The notes below the pieces were generated by a model, which had not been told where the DNA came from, ran no database searches, and saw only the letters and a list, made by a program, of their open reading frames with translations. From assembly GCF_000716335.1 (NCBI RefSeq), contig NZ_KL591023.1:3609-67608 (forward strand): 64,000 nt of DNA. Reading direction: 5' to 3'. This DNA comes from Streptomyces sp. NRRL S-118. Its GTDB lineage: Bacteria; Actinomycetota; Actinomycetes; Streptomycetales; Streptomycetaceae. A program made the translations under genes and the position numbers. Within the stretch, counting starts at the first letter, position 1; the number at the start of each line of letters is the position of its first letter. This document shows, piece after piece, positions 59,141-64,000 of the stretch.

Positions 59141-60897
59141 AGCTCCAGCAGTGCCACTTGCCACAGGGTGTTCGCCCCCCGGTTCGTACGGTGGCCGTCG
59201 GGGTCGGAGAGCAGCCCGGCCACGTACTCCTCCCGGAAGATGCCGCGCGCCCGGGCCTCCGGCGCCGTCAGCGCCTGACGGACCCGCTCGAACACCGGGC
59301 CCGCCATGTGCATGATGGCCGGGACGGGGAAGTACCCCTTGGTCCGGTCCACCACCTCCACCGGCAGGAGTCTGCGCCCCGCGTCCTTCAGGACGCCCTT
59401 GCCGCCCTGGGCCAGCTTCAGCTCCGGCGGGCAGGCGGCCGCCAGCTCGACCAGCTCGTGGTCGAGGAACGGCACCCGCGCCTCCAGGCCCCAGTCCATC
59501 GTCATGTTGTCGAGCCGCTTGACCGGGTCGTCGACCATCATCACGTGCGTGTCGAGCCGCAGCGCCGCGTCCAGTGCGGTCTCGGCGCCGGGCACGGCCA
59601 TGTGCTCGTGCACGAAGCGGCGCGAGACGTCCTGGGCCGGCAGCACATCGGGGTGCAGCATCCGCGCCAGGTCGGCGTGGGACCGGTCGAAGTACACGTC
59701 GGCGTACGTCTCCGGCTCCTGCTCCCGCGGGACGGCGGCCATGGCCGGGTACCAGCGGTACCCGGCGAACACCTCGTCGGCGCCCTGACCGCACTGGACG
59801 ACGCTGACCTCCTTGGACACCTGCTCGGACAGCAGGTGGAAGGCGACCGCGTCATGGCTGATCTGCGGCTCGCTCATGGCCGCGACCGCCGCGTCCAGCG
59901 CCGTCGACACCCGGTCGGACGGCACCATCAGCTGGTGGTGCTCGGTGGCGAAGTGCCGCGCGACGAGGTCGGAGTACACGAACTCGTCGCCCTCCTCGCC
60001 GCCCTCCGTCTCGAACCCGACGCTGAACGTCGCCAGGTCCCGCTGTCCCTGTTCGGCGAGCAGCGCCACGATCAGCGACGAGTCCAGGCCGCCGGAGAGC
60101 AGCACGCCCACCGGTACGTCGGCGACCATCCGGCGTCGCACAGCGGTCCGCAGGGCGTCCAGCACGGCGTCGCGCCAGTCGGCGGCGTCCATGCCCGCGT
60201 GCTCGGGCCGGCGGGTGTACGACGGCTGCCAGTAGCAGTGGTCGCGGTACGTGCCGTCCGGCTCCAGCACCCGCACCGTGGCCGGGGGCAGCTTGCGCAC
60301 CCCGGCGAGCACCGTGCGGGGCGTCGCGACCGTCGCGGACCAGCTCAGGTACTGGTGCAGCGCGACGGGGTCGAGCGAGGTGTCGATGCCGCCGCCGGCC
60401 AGCAGGGCGGGCAGCGTGGAGGCGAAGCGCAGGTGGCCGGTTCCGTGCGCCAGGTACAGCGGCTTGATGCCCAGCCGGTCGCGGGCGAGGACCACCCGGC
60501 CCGTGTCGTTCTCGACGATGACGAGGACGAACATCCCGATGAAGTGGTCGACGCACCGGACGCCCCACTCGCGGTAGGCCTTCAGTACCACCTCGGTGTC
60601 CGACGTGGAGAAGAACCGGTGCCCGAGGCCGCGCAGTTCCTCCCGCAGCTCCTGGTAGTTGTAGATGCACCCGTTGAACACGCCGGTCAGCCGGGCCTCG
60701 CTGTCGGTCATCGGCTGGGCGCCGAGCTCCGACAGGTCGATGATCTTCAACCGGCGGTGGCCGAGGGCGACGGGCCCCTGGGACCAGACCCCGTGGCCGT
60801 CGGGCCCACGGGGCGCCAGCCGATCGGTCATGCGTTCGACGGCCGCGAGGTCCGGCCGCCGGTCGTCGAAGCGGATCTCACCGCTCAGACCGCACAT
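59113..60897 (-). CDS. asnB: asparagine synthetase-type glutamine amidotransferase (NAGGN-type AsnB)
   Basis: A 594-residue class II glutamine amidotransferase. MCGLSGE supplies the N-terminal Cys2 nucleophile; the glutaminase domain spans 1-200 (RGPDGHGVW, GVFNGCIYNYQELREEL). The synthetase domain has the PP-loop VLLSGGLDSSLIVALL (about 248-263), then QCGQGADEVFAGY and MDWGLEARVPFLDHELVELAA. It resembles the amidotransferase of N-acetylglutaminylglutamine amide synthesis, but the NAGGN ligase is not in this window. It may instead amidate a precursor of the glycan locus downstream. AAGGGGGG precedes the ATG. Confidence 0.92.
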   Translation of the reverse strand: MCGLSGEIRFDDRRPDLAAVERMTDRLAPRGPDGHGVWSQGPVALGHRRLKIIDLSELGAQPMTDSEARLTGVFNGCIYNYQELREELRGLGHRFFSTSDTEVVLKAYREWGVRCVDHFIGMFVLVIVENDTGRVVLARDRLGIKPLYLAHGTGHLRFASTLPALLAGGGIDTSLDPVALHQYLSWSATVATPRTVLAGVRKLPPATVRVLEPDGTYRDHCYWQPSYTRRPEHAGMDAADWRDAVLDALRTAVRRRMVADVPVGVLLSGGLDSSLIVALLAEQGQRDLATFSVGFETEGGEEGDEFVYSDLVARHFATEHHQLMVPSDRVSTALDAAVAAMSEPQISHDAVAFHLLSEQVSKEVSVVQCGQGADEVFAGYRWYPAMAAVPREQEPETYADVYFDRSHADLARMLHPDVLPAQDVSRRFVHEHMAVPGAETALDAALRLDTHVMMVDDPVKRLDNMTMDWGLEARVPFLDHELVELAAACPPELKLAQGGKGVLKDAGRRLLPVEVVDRTKGYFPVPAIMHMAGPVFERVRQALTAPEARARGIFREEYVAGLLSDPDGHRTNRGANTLWQVALLELWLQTHGIS

Positions 60898-60925
60898 GCG
60901 GCACCCCCCTTCCGGGCCGCCGCGC

Positions 60926-60937
60926 CCGGTATACCGG
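60926..60937. promoter_or_regulatory. 12-base palindrome upstream of the asnB-like gene
   Basis: CCGGTATACCGG is a perfect palindrome 28-40 bases upstream of the ATG, with TATACC as a possible -10 box. It is a candidate operator or promoter element for the amidotransferase-peptidase pair. Confidence 0.35.
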
Positions 60938-61001
60938 CCGTATCCGGCGCCTCGGCCCCCTCCTCGACCGTTGGGGATGTGGAAGTGCTATATGTCACGA
61001 C

Positions 61002-61241
61002 TTACTCCTTCACGACGGTGCCCCCCGGGTTCCCCGTTGATCGCGGAGTAAGCCCGCGCCCTGCGGCCCCGCCCCCGGCCCGCGCGGCCGCGGACCGCAC
61101 GGCCGGCCCCATGACCAGGCCCGATGCGAGGAACAGCCCGCCCAGCACCAGCCAGCCGGTGGCTCCCCAGCCGATCACCAGCGTCGTCAGCACCACCGGG
61201 CCGAGAGCCGCCGCCCGCTCCGCCTGGGCTATTGCGCACAG
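61002..61241 (-). pseudogene. C-terminal remnant of an MFS transporter gene
   Basis: An 79-codon frame ending in a natural stop encodes LGPVVLTTLVIGWGATGWLVLGGLFLASGLVMGPAV in parts, which matches the last two membrane helices of a major facilitator. The upstream frame loses membrane character and has no start codon, so only the C-terminus remains. The asnB-like promoter region lies just beyond its stop. Confidence 0.5.
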
Positions 61242-61333
61242 CGGCCGGCCCGGTGCGGGCGGTCGGCCCCCGGTGCCCTGCCGGTCGGGCCGGAGAACGG
61301 CATGACCGGCGGGACACCCCCTAGGGTGGTCCC

Positions 61334-61822
61334 GTGGCGAGTCTCGACGTGATGCACGACCTGATCGACTACCCGATGTACATCGTGACGGCCGCGGCGG
61401 ACGGCGACCGCGCGGGCTGCCTGGTGGGCTTCGCCTCACCGTGCTCCATCCGCCCGCCCCGCTTCGCCGTGTGGCTGTCCACCGCGAACCGCACGTTCCG
61501 GGTGGCCTCCCGCGCCACCCACCTCGCGGTCCACCTCGTCTCCCGCGACACCCTCGCCCTGGCCGAGCTGTTCGGGGGCGAGACGGGTGACGAGACCGAC
61601 AAGTTCCAGCATGTCGCCTGGGAACCGCGCACCGGCGGCGCGCCCGTGCTCCGCGACGCCGCGGCCTGGTTCGTCGGCCGGGTGCACCACCGGGACGACG
61701 GGGGAGACCATGTGCTCTTCCTCCTCGACCCGGTCGAGGAGTCCCCGCCCGCGCCGGAGCCGCACCCCCGCATCGTCATGTTCCACGACGTCGCCCGGCT
61801 GGACCCGGGCCACCCGGCCTGA
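61334..61822 (+). CDS. flavin-reductase-like FMN-binding split-barrel protein
   Basis: A 162-residue flavin reductase domain protein. DYPMYIVTAAADGDRAGCLVGFASPCSIRPPRFAVWLSTANRTFRVASR in parts shows the typical strand pattern with the flavin-binding GF-type loop and PP.. segment. HLAVHLVSRDTLALAELFGGETGDETDKF follows. It should bind FMN or heme-like flavin, and its partner oxygenase is not in the window. GTG start; no clear Shine-Dalgarno is visible. Confidence 0.85.
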   Translation: MASLDVMHDLIDYPMYIVTAAADGDRAGCLVGFASPCSIRPPRFAVWLSTANRTFRVASRATHLAVHLVSRDTLALAELFGGETGDETDKFQHVAWEPRTGGAPVLRDAAAWFVGRVHHRDDGGDHVLFLLDPVEESPPAPEPHPRIVMFHDVARLDPGHPA

Positions 61823-62090
61823 CCGCCACCGGGCCGCAGGCACCACCCGGCGGTGCCCCGCCCCCGCTGCGGAGGACGGGGCACCGTCATGGCCCCCGCC
61901 GGTGCTCCCCCCGGCCCGACGGGTCCCCCGAGGTGCCGGCCACGACCTTACGGCCGCCGGCGCGGCAGGCCATCCCACGCCGGGTTGAAGTACCCGCCCA
62001 CCGCACGCGGTAGCCGGGGCGGCGCCTGCAACCACCGTCGTAGGGCGAGCGGCTGACGCAGCGCCGTACGCCCCGCGTTACGCTGCCGCG

Positions 62091-63242
62091 ATGCCGATCC
62101 GCCCTCCTGTCGCCGACGTACTGATCGCGGTGGCGCCGACCACCGTGGCCGTGCTCCTCGCGCAGGAGGCCGCACGCGAGGGCTGGCCCCCGCTCGACCC
62201 GGCCGGCTACCTGCTCGTGGCGCTGGTCAACCTGCCGGTCGTGTTCCGCAGCAGGGCGCCCGTCGCCGTCTGCCTCGTCGTCCTGGCGCTGTGGACCGTG
62301 TACGTCTCCGCCGGTTACTGGCCCGTCGTGAACTCCTTCGCCCCCATGCTGGCCGTGCACACCGTCGCGTCCCTGCGCCCCCTCCGTACCGCCGTCACCT
62401 GCGCGGCGCTGATGAGCGCCGTGTGGATCCACGCCGGTGCCATCACCGACGGCTCCCACATGCCGTCCGTCGTCGGCCAGGCCCTCGGCTTCTCCGCGGT
62501 GCTGCTCCGCTTCGGCCACGTGGCCGGGCGCTCCGCCGAACTCGCCCGCCGGCTGCGGGAGGAACAGGAGGAGCGGGCCCGCCGCGAGGTCGCCGAGGAA
62601 CGCGGCCGCATCGCGCGCGAGCTCCACGACGTGGTGGCCCACCACATGTCGGTGATCTCCGTACAGGTGGGGCTCGCCCGCTTCGTCTTCGACTCCGACC
62701 CCGGCACGGCCCGCGCCGCGCTGGGCACCATCGCCGACACCAGCACGGAGGCGCTGGAGGAGCTGCGGCGCGTGCTGAAGGTGCTGCGCACCGACGGGGA
62801 CGGCGGCCCCGTGGCCCCCATGCCCGGGATCGCCCGGCTGGGGGAGATGGCCGAGCGGGTCCGTGCCGGGGGAGTCCCCGTCGACCTGTGCGTCGAGGGC
62901 ACGCCACGCCCCCTCCCGCCCGGCGTCGACCTGTGCGTGTACCGGGTCGTGCAGGAGGCCCTGACGAACGTCCTCAAGCACGCGCCGGGAGCGAACGCCC
63001 GGGTGGAACTGCGGTACCGGGAGCGCCACGTCGATGTGGCGATCACCGATGACGGCAAGGGGGTGATTCAGGACAGAGTGCGGAACGGCGGCGGCCATGG
63101 GTTGATCGGCATGCGGGAGCGGGCCAAGCTGTACGGCGGGACGATCACCGTCGGCCCGCGGAGCGAGGGGGGATTCGCCGTCGGGCTGACCCTGCCGACC
63201 TCCTCCCACACCGCCCGGCAGAAGGACGCCACGACGGAATGA
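62091..63242 (+). CDS. NarL-type sensor histidine kinase
   Basis: A 383-residue membrane kinase. Four to five membrane segments (about 8-130) form the sensor, with almost no extracellular loop, so it may sense membrane stress or a lipophilic signal. The HisKA_3 domain has ERGRIARELHDVVAHHMSVI with the phosphorylated His in ELHDVVAHH (about 182), and the HATPase has the N-box VVQEALTNVLKHAPGA and GHGLIGMRERAKLYGG. The gene is coupled to a response regulator (ATGA) and the pair is a typical Streptomyces orphan-target system. Confidence 0.93.
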   Translation: MPIRPPVADVLIAVAPTTVAVLLAQEAAREGWPPLDPAGYLLVALVNLPVVFRSRAPVAVCLVVLALWTVYVSAGYWPVVNSFAPMLAVHTVASLRPLRTAVTCAALMSAVWIHAGAITDGSHMPSVVGQALGFSAVLLRFGHVAGRSAELARRLREEQEERARREVAEERGRIARELHDVVAHHMSVISVQVGLARFVFDSDPGTARAALGTIADTSTEALEELRRVLKVLRTDGDGGPVAPMPGIARLGEMAERVRAGGVPVDLCVEGTPRPLPPGVDLCVYRVVQEALTNVLKHAPGANARVELRYRERHVDVAITDDGKGVIQDRVRNGGGHGLIGMRERAKLYGGTITVGPRSEGGFAVGLTLPTSSHTARQKDATTE

Positions 63243-63913
63243 CCAGGGTGCTCGTCGTCGACGACCAGTTCCTCATCCGGGCGGGCCTGGTGGGGCTGTT
63301 GCGCGCGGCGCCCGGGATCGAGGTCGTCGGCGAGGCCGCCGACGGCGAGGAGGCCGTGGCCCTGGTGGCGCGGGCCCGCCCCGACGTGGTGCTGATGGAC
63401 ATCCGGATGCCCGGCATGGGCGGCATCGAGGCCACCGAGCGGATCCTCGCCGAGGCGCAGGACCCCGCGCCCCGGATCCTCGTCCTGACCACCTTCGACC
63501 TCGACGAGTACGTGTACGGGGCACTGCGGGCGGGCGCCTCCGGCTTCCTGCTGAAGGACTCGGGCCCCGAGCGGCTGCTCGCGGCCGTCGCGGCGGTCGG
63601 CGGCGGCGACGCGCTGTTCGCGCCCAGCGTCACCCGGAGGCTGGTGGAGGCGTACGCCCGGCAGGCCGCGGGCACGCCCGCCGCGGCGCCCCCGGACCTC
63701 GCGGCCCTGACCGGCCGGGAGACCGAGGTGCTGCGGCTCACCGCCCGCGGGCTGAGCAACGCGGAGATCGCCGGAGAGCTGTTCATCAGCGAGGCGACCG
63801 TCAAGACCCACCTGCACCGCGCCATGGGCAAGCTCGGCCTGGACAGCCGGGCCCAGGCGGTCGTCGTGGCGTACGAATCGGGCCTCGTCACCCCGGGCAC
63901 CCACGGCGCCTGA
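63239..63913 (+). CDS. NarL/FixJ-family response regulator
   Basis: A 224-residue two-domain regulator. The receiver has VLVVDDQFLIRAGL, phosphoacceptor Asp in DVVLMDIRMPGMGG (about 54), and LTTFDLDEYVYGAL with Thr and the conserved Lys in SGFLLKDSG. The LuxR-type HTH is LTGRETEVLRLTARGLSNAEIAGELFISEATVKTHLHRAM in parts (about 155-205). The ATG overlaps the kinase stop as ATGA. It activates unknown promoters. Confidence 0.95.
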   Translation: MTRVLVVDDQFLIRAGLVGLLRAAPGIEVVGEAADGEEAVALVARARPDVVLMDIRMPGMGGIEATERILAEAQDPAPRILVLTTFDLDEYVYGALRAGASGFLLKDSGPERLLAAVAAVGGGDALFAPSVTRRLVEAYARQAAGTPAAAPPDLAALTGRETEVLRLTARGLSNAEIAGELFISEATVKTHLHRAMGKLGLDSRAQAVVVAYESGLVTPGTHGA

Positions 63914-64000
63914 GCCCGCGGGCCCTCGCCGGGCAGGGCCACCGCGGCCTGCGCGCCCCGCCGGATCCCCGGCGCTCGCGGCGGCGGCGACGGCGGCGGC

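Noticed and set aside
59113..60897. Complete N-acetylglutaminylglutamine amide osmolyte cluster
   Set aside because: The amidotransferase is similar, but the NAGGN ligase with its acetyltransferase domain is not in the window.

Overview
The window is GC-rich actinobacterial chromosome, almost certainly Streptomyces. Supporting signs are strong third-position GC bias, GTG/ATG starts coupled through 4-base stop/start overlaps, a conservon (cvnABCD plus P450), a streptogrisin-type protease, several multidomain SpoIIE/PP2C phosphatases, and actinomycete small proteins (DUF2795, DUF5133, DUF3140). I see no rRNA, tRNA, CRISPR array, IS element or phage gene.

Layout. 1-2.7 kb: the end of an alpha/beta hydrolase gene coupled to a P450, convergent with a secreted PHB-depolymerase-type esterase. 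2.9-9.8 kb (minus): a complete conservon cvnA-B-C-D-P450, followed by a class I terpene cyclase coupled to a pentalenene-oxygenase-like P450; this pair has its own promoter with a palindrome over the -10 box. 10.1-22.3 kb: mixed genes, including a TPR protein, an ABM/SnoaL fusion, a streptogrisin precursor, anmK with an MHS-type transporter, an NNMT-like methyltransferase, a TPR/polyprenyl-synthase pair, a triple-repeat membrane protein, a decayed serine hydrolase, an AlkB-like oxygenase and a Tat-exported beta-carbonic anhydrase. 22.4-31.7 kb: a membrane-bound SpoIIE phosphatase, an XRE regulator with a divergent FMN reductase, a methyltransferase, an ATP-grasp protein, and a Gtr-like set (polytopic membrane protein, GtrA flippase, GtrB glycosyltransferase). 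31.9-42.7 kb: small stress-type proteins, a MurR/RpiR regulator beside two AT-rich palindromes, two adjacent SpoIIE phosphatases, an SDR and an MFS exporter.

42.8-60.9 kb (minus): the most striking region, a glycan locus with all activities needed to make ADP-D-glycero-beta-D-manno-heptose (GmhA, HldE, GmhB). It also has two GT9 heptosyltransferase-type enzymes, three GT2 and two GT4-type glycosyltransferases, a UDP-xylose-synthase-like enzyme, a TobZ/NodU-type carbamoyltransferase and a YbdK-type carboxylate-amine ligase. A glutamine-dependent asparagine synthetase homologue and an S9 peptidase lie immediately upstream on the same strand. The organism is Gram-positive and should lack LPS, so the locus probably builds a carbamoylated heptose-containing surface glycan or glycoconjugate, possibly with amide modification. 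61-64 kb: an MFS remnant, a flavin-reductase-like protein and a NarL-type two-component pair.

Limits: functions come from motifs and family recall, without database searches. Starts were chosen by reading Shine-Dalgarno spacing and gene overlaps by eye. Promoters, operators and terminators are sequence-pattern predictions only.
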